Below, in pieces: positions 46,491-54,567 of a stretch of 64,000 nucleotides of DNA. Position 1 is the first letter of the stretch, and every line of letters starts with the position of its first letter. A program made the translations under genes and the position numbers. The DNA comes from Caulobacteraceae bacterium (GTDB taxonomy: Bacteria > Pseudomonadota > Alphaproteobacteria > Caulobacterales > Aquidulcibacteraceae): positions 24,448 through 88,447 of the forward strand of contig WRPF01000013.1 in NCBI GenBank assembly GCA_009773335.1. Reading direction: 5' to 3'. The notes beneath the pieces were generated by a model. The model did not search any database. It saw only the letters and a program-made list of their open reading frames with translations, and was not told the origin of the DNA.

Positions 46491-47606
46491 CTACGGCGTT
46501 GGGCCCGCGGGGCTGGCGTCCTCTCTTGTGTGAGGGGCCAGCGGCGCTGGCTGGCGCGCTGCACGGTGCGACGCCCAGCGCCAGCCGTCGCGCACCAGCC
46601 GGTCCAGCGGCTTTTCCACCCATCGGCAGACGACAACACCCAGAACGGCTGTCCCGATGTAGGCTCCAAGGGCGAGACCTGCGAGCACCACAGGGTGCTG
46701 CACGTCGAGCGCGACTGCGGCTTTCTGCGCCGCCTGGGTGGCGAAGAAGTGGGTCAGGTAGATGGAGAACGTCGCCTCTGCCAGCAGATCGCGCCATTTG
46801 CCCCTGTGGGCATCTCCGTTCGCTTCGAGGAGCAGGGCGCCGAAGACTACGACGATCGCTGCAAACGGACCGACGTACCGCATGTCAATCGCCGGAAAGT
46901 AGATCTGTTGTCCAAAGCGCACGGTGAGAGCCGCCGTGATCAGCGCAATGGCCAGGGTCCGTACGCCTCCGCTCTTGTGTCGATCAAGGCGGATCGGCCA
47001 CCGGTCCCAGAGCCCCGCGGCGAGTGCGCCGAACGCGAAGGAGATCTGCCGCGGTCCGGTGAAGAAGTTCATGACCACATCGGAGGGCCGCAGGGCCGCT
47101 CCGATCAAGGCGAGGGCGGCGAGCGTTGCCGCCGTCGCCATCCATGCGTTCCTGCCGAACAGCCACAAATAGACTGCGTGCATGACGATGAACCAGACGA
47201 TGTAGTTCATCGTCCAGCCCACGAACACGATGGGCGCCACGATGTCGCCGTGCTTCGCATAGGGGATGAAGAAGAGGGATTTGAGCAGTGTTTCCGGCGA
47301 GACCACGGTCGTGCGGAAAAGTCCCGGCGCCGCAAGGCACAGCGCCGCGACGAAGAGCGTGATGATCCAGTAGAACGGCACCAGCCGCGCGAAGCGCCTG
47401 CCGACGAACTCCAGCGGTGGTTTCTGCTTCCGAAGATCGGAGAAGATGATCACGAACGCGCTGACGATCAGGAAGCCATCGGTGGCCACGCCGTCGATGC
47501 CGTGCGGGCCCTTAACCAGACCCATCAGCGTGTAGATCGTCTGCAAGTGGGCGGTGACCACGAGAAACGCGAATATCACGCGCAGCGTCTGGATATTCTG
47601 GATCAC
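46491..47606 (-). CDS. Acyltransferase family 3 membrane protein
   Basis: 371 residues from GTG. About ten membrane helices with the family start LRVIFAFLVVTAHLQTIYTL (including the essential His) and RRFARLVPFYWIITLFVAAL. These enzymes transfer acetyl, succinyl or other acyl groups to sugars of surface polysaccharides, lipopolysaccharide or glycans. The tail is Arg/Pro-rich and soluble. Target not evident; no polysaccharide genes adjoin it. Convergent with the gene at 45792, 15 bases apart. Confidence 0.88.
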   Translation of the reverse strand: MIQNIQTLRVIFAFLVVTAHLQTIYTLMGLVKGPHGIDGVATDGFLIVSAFVIIFSDLRKQKPPLEFVGRRFARLVPFYWIITLFVAALCLAAPGLFRTTVVSPETLLKSLFFIPYAKHGDIVAPIVFVGWTMNYIVWFIVMHAVYLWLFGRNAWMATAATLAALALIGAALRPSDVVMNFFTGPRQISFAFGALAAGLWDRWPIRLDRHKSGGVRTLAIALITAALTVRFGQQIYFPAIDMRYVGPFAAIVVVFGALLLEANGDAHRGKWRDLLAEATFSIYLTHFFATQAAQKAAVALDVQHPVVLAGLALGAYIGTAVLGVVVCRWVEKPLDRLVRDGWRWASHRAARQPAPLAPHTREDASPAGPTP

Positions 47607-47737
47607 GATGTCTCGCCCACGATGGTCAGGGGGCCATTGTGATCACAGACGCGTGTTCGCTTGTCACCGCACTGCTCCAGCAAGGCGAGACTTGCGCCGC
47701 TGGGGCGATACGGACATCTGTCAGTTAGATTGAGGTG

Positions 47738-48442
47738 CTATTTGCTCGCGATCTCAACGCGCGCGGCGTCGAAAAGCGCCCGTGTCCCTTGATCGCCATG
47801 CATTCTGGCGATTGCGGCGGCTCCGAGCGCGCGTCCTGCGGAAACGTCGCTGGCCCAGTGCACGCCGCAGACGATGCGGCTTTCACCATATTCATGTCCG
47901 CGATGTAACAGGGCGTCGGCCCGTTCCGGCGCGATTTCGGCCAGCGCGAGCGCCCACGCCCAGCCGAGGGCCGAATGTCCGGAGGGATAGGCGCCGCTGG
48001 CCCGCAGCCCATCACTGGGGGTGATGCAGGTCGGCTGCGCCGGATTGGCGACGAAGGGGCGGGGGCGGCTCCATTGCGCCTTCGTCGCGCCGATGGCCGG
48101 GCCGGCGACGGCCATGATCTGGTCGAACACGCGCTTGGTCGCGGGATAGTTCGCGGCGTTGAAGTCCGGCCCCATGACGCTCGAAAACGCCTTCCACGGA
48201 TCGACGGCGTCGTCGGCCGCCGCCATTGCGATGCGTTCCGCCGACCATGGGCCGCGCGCGGTCGCTGCATCGCCGGCCTGTTGCGGCGAGCCGGCGGCAG
48301 GCGGGGGCGCCAGCACGCCGAGCCCGTTGAACGCGACGGTCTGCGGCGCGGGCGGGGCCTCGGCGGCCTCGTTGACCTCGACGGAGACGCAGGCCGTCGC
48401 GGCGAACAACGCGAAGGCGGCGGAGGCGAGCATTTTCTTCAT
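47738..48442 (-). CDS. Class A non-specific acid phosphatase (PAP2/PhoN type), probable lipoprotein
   Basis: 234 residues. N-terminal MKKMLASAAFALFAATACVSV is a signal with a possible lipidated Cys18. The three PAP2 motifs are present in order: KAQWSRPRP, PSGHSALGWA (class A signature, YPSGHS) and SRIVCGVHWASDV with the catalytic His. It hydrolyses phosphate esters in the periplasm, a plausible companion of the phosphate genes in this window, but no Pho box was seen in front of it. Confidence 0.92.
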   Translation of the reverse strand: MKKMLASAAFALFAATACVSVEVNEAAEAPPAPQTVAFNGLGVLAPPPAAGSPQQAGDAATARGPWSAERIAMAAADDAVDPWKAFSSVMGPDFNAANYPATKRVFDQIMAVAGPAIGATKAQWSRPRPFVANPAQPTCITPSDGLRASGAYPSGHSALGWAWALALAEIAPERADALLHRGHEYGESRIVCGVHWASDVSAGRALGAAAIARMHGDQGTRALFDAARVEIASK

Positions 48443-49014
48443 GGGGCGACAATGCCTCTGTTACGGGAATTGAGACGTTAGCGGTCCTGCTCGCCAACGC
48501 CAACTTGCGCACGAAGCTTTCGCTTCTGCGGTTTCGCCTGGTCGCCCTGCGATGGGAGGGCCGGGGACGCGGAGGCGGCTCCGCGAAGTGGGTTGGGAAG
48601 AAAAGAAGCGTCGCCGCTTCCGCGCCCCCGCGATCGTTTCCCGTCAGGCCGGCTCCGGGCGGTTTTTCACACCCATGTACCGGTTTCCCGGCGCGCGTGC
48701 GGGTCATGCCTGTTCCGCATGAGCCCCGGAACTCCCGCATGTTCCCTCGTGCTCATCGCACTTGGCATGCGGGCCTCCCACGCTCGACCGCATCGCCCCC
48801 GCGCCGTTGAACAGATGGATCCGGCTGCCCTCCATGCGGAGGCGATGAAGGGAATATAAACCTATAAACTAGGATGTCAATCCGTTTTCTCTCCCACATC
48901 GCCGCCACGCACCGCCGGCCTGTAGCGCCGGCATCTTGCCGGCATACGGTGCTCGCGAAGCGCGCAAGCGTACCCGGACACACCACTGGGCCGGCTGGTA
49001 GCCGGCGCTACGGG
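48443..49014. other. Intergenic region containing a GTAG-type REP pair
   Basis: About 570 bases. The left 450 hold GC-rich sequence with no supported gene; a short AT-rich spot with a repeated TATAAAC (around 48857) is the only contrast. The right end carries the inverted REP pair listed separately. Confidence 0.4.
48922..49011. repeat. Inverted pair of REP-like elements with GTAG heads
   Basis: Left element 48922-48943: GTAGC followed by GCCGGC-ATCTT-GCCGGC. Right element 48990-49011 is its reverse complement (GCCGGC-TGGTA-GCCGGC then GCTAC), identical apart from the five-base loop, with 46 bases between. A GTAG tetranucleotide next to a hairpin is the classical REP design recognised by RAYT transposases. 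This pair differs from the GGAG-headed elements around the RAYT gene. Confidence 0.75.
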
Positions 49015-49383
49015 CTAGCCCTCCGGCGGGCCCGACAGCAGAGGCATCACGTCCACGCCGTCGCATGGAAAGACCGTGAAGTGGGGATGGCTTTCAAACA
49101 GCTTCGCCGCCGCTTCATGCGTGGGGGCGCGCACGACGACGAATACGGTCATCTCGTTCACGACGTCCTTCACGCCATCGCTCGACGTGTGTTTCGTCGG
49201 ACCGAGCGGCCCGCCCTCATGGACGATGACATCCCTGTGCGCCTCGCCCCACGCCGCGAGCGCCGCAAGCCCGATCTCGTCCTTCGCGCGCCGTTCGTCC
49301 TCGGACATCGCGTACCACGCGCGCCATTTCGGGCTCTGCTTGTTGGAGAGGAAGACCGCGAGATAGTGGGGGTCGGGGGTCAT
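49015..49383 (-). CDS. YCII-like domain protein
   Basis: 122 residues. A dimeric alpha-beta barrel pattern: YLAVFLSNKQSPKWRAWYAM at the start and HEAAAKLFESHPHFTVFPCDG near the end, as in YciI-related proteins. It includes HEGGPLGPTKHTSSDG in the middle. Such proteins are small cytoplasmic and mostly of unknown function. Located between the GTAG-type REP pair and the GGAG-type REPIN. Confidence 0.8.
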   Translation of the reverse strand: MTPDPHYLAVFLSNKQSPKWRAWYAMSEDERRAKDEIGLAALAAWGEAHRDVIVHEGGPLGPTKHTSSDGVKDVVNEMTVFVVVRAPTHEAAAKLFESHPHFTVFPCDGVDVMPLLSGPPEG

Positions 49384-49401
49384 GTGAACTCCTGTTTGCG
49401 A

Positions 49402-49472
49402 TAGGAGCGCGTCGCCTCCGGCGACTGACCTGGCAGGGTGTTTCGTGCGCCGCCGGAGGCGGCGCGCTCCTA
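49402..49472. repeat. REPIN 1 (two inverted GGAG-headed REPs) downstream of the RAYT gene
   Basis: Left REP 49404-49425: GGAGCGC then GTCGCC-TCC-GGCGAC. Right REP 49447-49470 in opposite orientation: GCGCCGCC-GGA-GGCGGC then GCGCTCC. The whole unit is bounded by TAGGAGCGC and GCGCTCCTA. The RAYT stop codon is the TAG at its right edge. Confidence 0.85.
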
Positions 49473-50000
49473 CTCACGTTCTTTCGGCGTCTCTCGCCAG
49501 CCGGCGGAGGAAAATGGCCATTCCTCGGGCCCATCGCAGAGGTTAGCGACCACCGGATTTCGTTCGATATAGCTCCTGGTCGTCTCGAAATGCGCGTCAT
49601 CGCGCATGTAGCGATCGAAATAGTCCTTGGCCCAGACGGCGCCGGTGCGTCCCACAGACTCGTTGATGCGCCGCGTCGTGAAGCGCTTCCATGCGTGCAC
49701 GATCAGGCCCAGTTCGATCTTCGCGTTCGTTGCGATGAGCGCGTGGACATGGTTCGGCATCACGCACCAAGCTTGCAAGACATAGCGCTGGCCGTCGCCG
49801 TGAAGCAGCGCCTCGGCGACTATCCGGGCGCAGGCCGGATCACGCATGAAGGCTACGCCCATGTGACGATCAAGGACATCGTCTCCGTCGCGTTCGTCGG
49901 GCGGGACGGAGTCAAAGAGCCGAAAGACGACATGCTGACTGATGCCGTGCCCATCAAAGTGCGGAAGGTATCCGCGACGATGCCAACCCTTCGCGCCCAT
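49470..50000 (-). mobile_element. REP-associated tyrosine transposase (RAYT, Y1/HUH family), coding
   Basis: 176 residues from MGAKGWHRRGYLPHFDGHG, the usual N-terminus of this group; upstream in-frame extension would read through a REPIN. The HUH motif is NHVHALI (His84, His86) and the catalytic Tyr is Tyr144 in SYIERNPV; the C-terminal EWPFSSAGW is typical. RAYTs are single-copy domesticated transposases that act on REP hairpins and not on their own ends. It is flanked by REPINs on both sides, and its stop codon lies inside the downstream one. No IS terminal repeats or target duplication were seen. Confidence 0.92.
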
Positions 50001-50090
50001 GGGGGCATGGTGGGCGAAATTCTCTGACCGCTCAAGGGATGGCCGCTCGAGGGATGACGGTGGGGGGCTCGCAATGCGAGAGAACGCGAG

Positions 50091-50180
50091 GGGGAGCGCG
50101 CGGGAGCGCGTCGCCTCCGGCGACGCTTGCGCGACCGGAGGTCGCGCGCTCCTCGCGACGCGCTCCAACTCGCGCTCCTA
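50091..50180. repeat. REPIN 2 and degraded REP heads upstream of the RAYT gene
   Basis: Left REP 50103-50124: GGAGCGC then GTCGCC-TCC-GGCGAC, identical to the left REP of REPIN 1. Right REP 50129-50152: GCGCGACC-GGA-GGTCGC then GCGCTCC. Extra copies of the head alone (GGAGCGCG or its complement) flank it at about 50093, 50157-50166 and 50169-50178, suggesting nested or decayed elements. Confidence 0.82.
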
Positions 50181-50185
50181 TGGCG

Positions 50186-51262
50186 TTACTTGAACAGCTT
50201 CGCCCAGTTCTTCGCCTTGCGCTTGCGCCAGCCGCCGCGGTGATACGCGTCGCTGACGATGATCGGCGCTACGGAAGTCGCTTCGGCGAACACCATCTGC
50301 TCGTGGACGGTGCTCACCTTGCCCCAGCTTGCTGCTTCCTGAAGCGTCGAGGACGAGCAGGCGCCGTCGCGGACGTCCGCCACCGTGATCTGCACGGCGT
50401 ACTTGTGCACTTCCACATCCTCGTGGCCGAGGATTTCCGCGCACACGACGGTGTCCTGCGCGAAGTTCTTCGGCACGCCGCCGCCGACCATGAAGAGGGC
50501 CGTTGTGCCGGCGGCGAGCTTGATCTCGGTCAGCTCGCGGAAGTCGCCGGCGCTGTCGATGGTGACGTAGGGCTTCTTCGCCTTGCGGCGTTCGACCTGG
50601 TGCTTGACGATGCCGAAGCCCGCGGAGCAATCGGAGAACGCCGGCACGAAGATCGGCACGCCTTTTTCGTAGGCGCGCTGGATCAGCGAATCCTTCTTCT
50701 TGGCGTTGCCGGCGGCGAGCCACTTGCCGATTTCGTAGATGAATTCGCGCGACGTGTAGGGGCGCGGCTCGAGCTGTTCGCAGATGGCGTAGATCGTGTG
50801 ATCGACGTTCTGCAGTTCTTCCTCATCGATGTAGGTGTCGTAGATGCGGTCGATGTAGAGCGAGCGCAGGATGTTGTCGTCGGGGATTTCCTTGGCCTGA
50901 TAGTGCTTGAAGCCGAGCGCTTCGAGGAAATCCATGTCGATGATGCACGCGCCGGTCGCGACGATCGCGTCGGCCATGTTGTACTCGACCATGTCGCGCC
51001 AGACGTGCAGACACCCGCCTGCGCCCGTCGAGCCGGCCATGATCAGCCAGGTCGAGCAGGTCTTGTCTTCCAGCGCCATGTTGAGGATCTGCGCCGCGCG
51101 TGCGGCGTCGCGCGACGTGAAGCTCATCTTGCCCCACGCGTCGATGATCGGGCGCGCGTCGAACGACGAGATGTCGATGTGCTCGACGGGGGAAGAGAGC
51201 AGCTCCGCCTTGCGGTTGTCGCGCTTCTTCGGCTTCGGCGCCGTCGCTTTCGTCTTGGCCAT
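50186..51262 (-). CDS. Deoxyhypusine-synthase-like protein
   Basis: 358 residues from ATG after GGAAGGA; further in-frame sequence upstream crosses a REPIN and part of the next gene and was rejected. NAD-binding fold with SFTSRDAARAAQILNMAL and MAGSTGAGGCLHVWRDM. The Lys that forms the enzyme intermediate in deoxyhypusine synthase is found in GGGVPKNFAQDTVV, followed by DGACSSSTLQEAASWGKV, the counterpart of the substrate region. Bacteria lack eIF5A, so such homologues most likely transfer aminobutyl groups to make polyamines such as homospermidine. The adjacent decarboxylase fits this. Confidence 0.85.
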   Translation of the reverse strand: MAKTKATAPKPKKRDNRKAELLSSPVEHIDISSFDARPIIDAWGKMSFTSRDAARAAQILNMALEDKTCSTWLIMAGSTGAGGCLHVWRDMVEYNMADAIVATGACIIDMDFLEALGFKHYQAKEIPDDNILRSLYIDRIYDTYIDEEELQNVDHTIYAICEQLEPRPYTSREFIYEIGKWLAAGNAKKKDSLIQRAYEKGVPIFVPAFSDCSAGFGIVKHQVERRKAKKPYVTIDSAGDFRELTEIKLAAGTTALFMVGGGVPKNFAQDTVVCAEILGHEDVEVHKYAVQITVADVRDGACSSSTLQEAASWGKVSTVHEQMVFAEATSVAPIIVSDAYHRGGWRKRKAKNWAKLFK

Positions 51263-51367
51263 TCTGGTCAGTCCTTCCGGCGGCGTCGAAACGAAATCGG
51301 TCCTGCGGACGCTCCGCCGCACGCAGGATCGGGAGGGTGTGACGGAAATGCCGCGCGCGATCAACGG

Positions 51368-51421
51368 GGAGCGCGGGCCTTCAGGCCCGCCTGGCCGGGC
51401 GAGCCTGAAGGCTCGCGCTCC
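51368..51421. repeat. REPIN 3 between the two polyamine genes
   Basis: Left REP 51368-51390: GGAGCGC then GGGCCT-TC-AGGCCC-GC. Right REP 51399-51421: GC-GAGCCT-GA-AGGCTC then GCGCTCC. Same GGAG head and inverted layout as the REPINs at the RAYT gene, but with a different stem sequence. Lies in the 167-base gap between the decarboxylase stop and the next start, 8 bases beyond the decarboxylase stop. Confidence 0.82.
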
Positions 51422-51429
51422 CCGCGCGC

Positions 51430-52674
51430 TTACTTCTGCTTGGGTTTGCGCCGACGGTCGGACAGCCGGACGACGCCGGTGTCCTCGTTTTCGTCGGTCT
51501 TGGTCGCGGCGACGAACATCGACTGCCAGGGCGCATCGGCGCATTCGACGGTCGTGGTGTCGCCGAAGCCGTTGAAGCCCGTCGACATGGCCACGCCGTA
51601 CGCGCCGAGCATGCCGATCTCGATGTGGTCGCCCTCGCGGATGTCCGCCGGCAGCATGAACGGGCCCTGGGCGGCGTCGATGGAGTCACAGGTCGGGCCG
51701 AAGAACTTGAACGGCGCGAGCTTGGCGCGCGAGCCGCCGACGCGGATGTGCTTGACCGGGAACGGCCACTTCACATGCGCGGCGTCGAACAGGTTCCCGT
51801 AGGCGCCGTCGTTCAGGTAGAGCGCGTCGCCCTTGCGCAGGTCCACGCGCGTGACGATGGAGCCGGCTTCCGCCACCAGCGCGCGGCCGGGTTCGGCCCA
51901 GAGCACCGCGTTCTGCGCGATGAACATCTGCTCGAAGGTCTCGCGGATCTCGCGCATGTAGGCGCCCATCTCCGGCGGCTCCATGCCGGGATAGATCGCC
52001 GGGAAGCCGCCGCCCACGTCGACGATGTCGACGACGACGCCGGCCTTGATGATCGCGCGGTTGGCGTCGAGCATCGCGGTCTTGTAGGCGAGCGGGCGCA
52101 TGCACTGCGAACCCACGTGGAAGGAGACGCCCATCATCTCTTCGGTGGCGCCGCGGGCCTTGCGCAGCAGGTCGGGCGCGTCCTGCGCCGACGCGCCGAA
52201 CTTGGCGGCCAGCGGCAGCGAGGCGCCGTCATTGGACACCGTGAGGCGCACCATCAGCGTGAGATCCTTCGCGCCGTTGGTTTCCACGAGGATCTTCTGC
52301 AGCTCCTCCTCGGTGTCGAGGACGAAGGTGCGCACCCCGTGGTCGAGGTAGGCGCGGCCGATCGCGCGGCGCGACTTCACCGGGTGCATGAAGGCGAGCT
52401 TCGCCTCCGGGCCGAACCGCTCGGACACGAGCCGCACTTCCGCTTCCGACGCCACGTCGAAGCCGCGCACGCCGGCGCCCCAGAGCGCGTCAAGCACCCA
52501 CGGCGACGGGTTGGCCTTCACGGCGTAAAAGATTTCGCCCGGGAAATTTTCCCGGAACCATTGACCTGCAGCCGCCACGCGGTGCGGACGCGCAATCGCC
52601 AGCGGCCCTTCGGGCGCAAGCGATCGGACAGCGTCCGACGGCGACGGGAAAGTCAGCGACTGGATGTGATCCAT
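51430..52674 (-). CDS. Ornithine/lysine-type PLP decarboxylase (alanine-racemase fold)
   Basis: 414 residues. Fold-type III decarboxylase: PLP-binding Lys in FYAVKANPSPWV (about 53), the His-rich strand SFHVGSQCM, the Gly-rich phosphate loop VDVGGGFPAIYPG, WAEPGRALVAEAG, and the catalytic Cys-Asp of the other subunit in GPTCDSIDA. Produces putrescine (or cadaverine) for polyamine synthesis, upstream of the deoxyhypusine-synthase-like gene in the same direction. Specificity for ornithine over lysine is likely but not proven by motifs seen here. Confidence 0.92.
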   Translation of the reverse strand: MDHIQSLTFPSPSDAVRSLAPEGPLAIARPHRVAAAGQWFRENFPGEIFYAVKANPSPWVLDALWGAGVRGFDVASEAEVRLVSERFGPEAKLAFMHPVKSRRAIGRAYLDHGVRTFVLDTEEELQKILVETNGAKDLTLMVRLTVSNDGASLPLAAKFGASAQDAPDLLRKARGATEEMMGVSFHVGSQCMRPLAYKTAMLDANRAIIKAGVVVDIVDVGGGFPAIYPGMEPPEMGAYMREIRETFEQMFIAQNAVLWAEPGRALVAEAGSIVTRVDLRKGDALYLNDGAYGNLFDAAHVKWPFPVKHIRVGGSRAKLAPFKFFGPTCDSIDAAQGPFMLPADIREGDHIEIGMLGAYGVAMSTGFNGFGDTTTVECADAPWQSMFVAATKTDENEDTGVVRLSDRRRKPKQK

Positions 52675-53228
52675 CCGGCAGCCCCCTCAAACCTCGAAGC
52701 CCCACGGACGCGACTGTCCAAGGTGTGGAGCGATGTTGAACCCAGGCCGGCGTTAGTCGGACATGCCTAATGTCAGGTCCGCTTCCTTCGCCTAGCCGCC
52801 TTGAGGGACGGGTTCGGGAGCTTACGCCGGGAGGCCGTGCCGCAGGCTTTCATGCCTGAAGTCGGTCCCCCGTGTGGCCTGGGCCGAGGGGAGCGTTAGT
52901 GGACTTGTTTCCAGGTCCGCCGGTGAACGCGACATAAGAGAGGCCCCCCCCGATGTAAAGAGGAAATGTCCCCCCGCGGAAAATCAATTTCGCCCTTGGC
53001 CGCCAACGGCGGGACCGCTGAAAATCGTTGACGGAAAGTGAAGGCGCGTCGGGCCTCGTTAATGTTGCCTGACAGACACGGTCTCCCGATAGCCGCCCCG
53101 CGTCACCGAACCGTCGCAAATCATTCAATTGCCCGTCATGGCGGGCGGCTATGGCCCGCACACCGTAAAAGGAAACCATGCGGCGCCTGCTTCTGCGGGC
53201 TGGGGAAGTCAACTTTTCGAGGGAAGCA
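52675..53228. promoter_or_regulatory. Divergent region between the decarboxylase and the phosphate porin
   Basis: About 550 bases. The part next to the decarboxylase is a leader with possible pairing of CGCCGGC (about 52750) with GCCGG near its start codon; alphaproteobacterial decarboxylase leaders can carry the speF RNA motif, not verified here. A run of eight C lies at 52944-52951. The porin side holds the Pho-box array listed separately. No protein gene was supported. Confidence 0.4.
53101..53140 (+). promoter_or_regulatory. Four-unit Pho-box-like array before the porin-pstSCA operon
   Basis: Units at exactly 11-bp spacing: CGTCACC (53101), CGTCGCA (53112), ATTCAAT (53123), CGTCATG (53134), each followed by a 4-bp spacer. 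This is the pattern of tandem PhoB boxes. TATGGC, a possible -10, starts 9 bases after the last unit, the same distance as at the pstB site, so the array would replace the -35 box. Confidence 0.65.
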
Positions 53229-54515
53229 ATGCGGAATTCAAAGATCCTGCGCAGCGTGGCGCTCGCCGCGCTCGCGACAACTGGCGGTTTGGCTATGGTC
53301 GAATCCGCTCACGCTCAGGCGACGACCTCCTGGTCCGGCTCGCCGCGCTGGTCTGAAGAAGACCGCCAGTTCAAGGTCACCGGCCGTATCCAGTACGACC
53401 TTTACAACGTGCAGACGGACTTCCCGGGCACGTCCCAGGATCTCGACTACACGCAGTCGGACACGCGTCGCGTGTTCCTCGGCGTCGCTGGCCGCTACAC
53501 GAGCGCCTTCCGCTATGACATCAAGGTCGCCTTCACGCCGAACGCCGGCACGGTGACGCTCGATGACGCCTTCCTTGAGTACGTCCACAACGATTTCTCG
53601 GTGATCGTCGGCCAGAACAACGCGGTCACGCCGATGGAAGACCGCACCTCGTCGCTGAACATTCCCTTCAACGAGCGCTCCTCGTACATCAACGCCTTCG
53701 GCTTCGCCAAGAAGATGGGCGTCGCGGTTGTCACCAACGGCGGCAACTGGTCGGCGGGCGTGGCGCTTCACGGCGGCGACCTCGGCGGCGGCGCAGAGAT
53801 TGAAAACCGCGACGAGGAAACCTCGGTGATCGGTCGCGCGACCTGGGCGCCCTATTACCAGAACACGCCCGAAGGCACGCATCTCCTGCACGTCGGCGCC
53901 ACGGCGCGTATCCGCGACAACGGCGGCGCCGGCCCGACCGGCCCGAACGCCAACAGCAACGCGGGTTTCCAGTACCGCGCACGTCCCGACACGGGCTTCA
54001 ACTCCCGCCTCGTGGACACCGGCGCGTTTGCCGACAAGGACGTGTTCGTCGGCGTCGAAGCGGCGGGCCAATGGAACCAGTTCGGCTTCAACGCCGAGTA
54101 CGGCCGGCTGACCGCCTCCCCGAACGCCGGCACGCCGGCCCAACGCGCTGACCGTGACTTCTCGGGCGGCTACTTCGACCTCGTCTGGTCGCCGACCGGC
54201 GAAAGCCGCGTCTACAAGGCCGTCGATGGCAGCTTCGACCGCATCCGCATCCGCCGCACCCTCGGTTCGGACGGCGGCATCGGCCACGTCATGCTCGGCG
54301 CCCGCTACGAGTACGTCGATCTGACCGACGGCCCGACGCCGGCGATCCAGACGGTCGGCGGCAAGCAGCAGTCGTACGTCGGACAGGTCACCTGGATGCC
54401 GATCAGCTACGTGAAGTTCCAGCTGGACTATTCGCAGCACAACGTCACGCGCGCCACGACCGCCGCCCAGGGCGACGCGGAAGTGATCTCGTTCCGCACC
54501 CAGCTCGACTGGTAA
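53229..54515 (+). CDS. Phosphate-selective porin-like outer-membrane protein (OprO/OprP family)
   Basis: 428 residues from MRNSKILRSVALAALATTGG after GAGGGAAG; an upstream in-frame ATG at 53178 gives 17 more residues ahead of the signal peptide. Cleavage is likely after AESAHA (the mature form begins QATTSW). The rest has alternating beta-barrel strands, including the family pattern DDAFLEYVHNDFSVIVGQNN and a C-terminus VISFRTQLDW with an aromatic last residue. Located directly before pstS and behind a Pho-box-like array, so phosphate or polyphosphate uptake across the outer membrane is the likely job. Confidence 0.9.
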   Translation: MRNSKILRSVALAALATTGGLAMVESAHAQATTSWSGSPRWSEEDRQFKVTGRIQYDLYNVQTDFPGTSQDLDYTQSDTRRVFLGVAGRYTSAFRYDIKVAFTPNAGTVTLDDAFLEYVHNDFSVIVGQNNAVTPMEDRTSSLNIPFNERSSYINAFGFAKKMGVAVVTNGGNWSAGVALHGGDLGGGAEIENRDEETSVIGRATWAPYYQNTPEGTHLLHVGATARIRDNGGAGPTGPNANSNAGFQYRARPDTGFNSRLVDTGAFADKDVFVGVEAAGQWNQFGFNAEYGRLTASPNAGTPAQRADRDFSGGYFDLVWSPTGESRVYKAVDGSFDRIRIRRTLGSDGGIGHVMLGARYEYVDLTDGPTPAIQTVGGKQQSYVGQVTWMPISYVKFQLDYSQHNVTRATTAAQGDAEVISFRTQLDW

Positions 54516-54567
54516 GCCACACCATCTGAACGGCATTCGCCGAACCATACTCCAGGAGACACCTTCC

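Noticed and set aside
49470..50168. Longer form of the RAYT protein starting at 50168
   Set aside because: The extra 56 residues would be encoded by the REPIN and flanking repeats; the usual family N-terminus begins at 50000.
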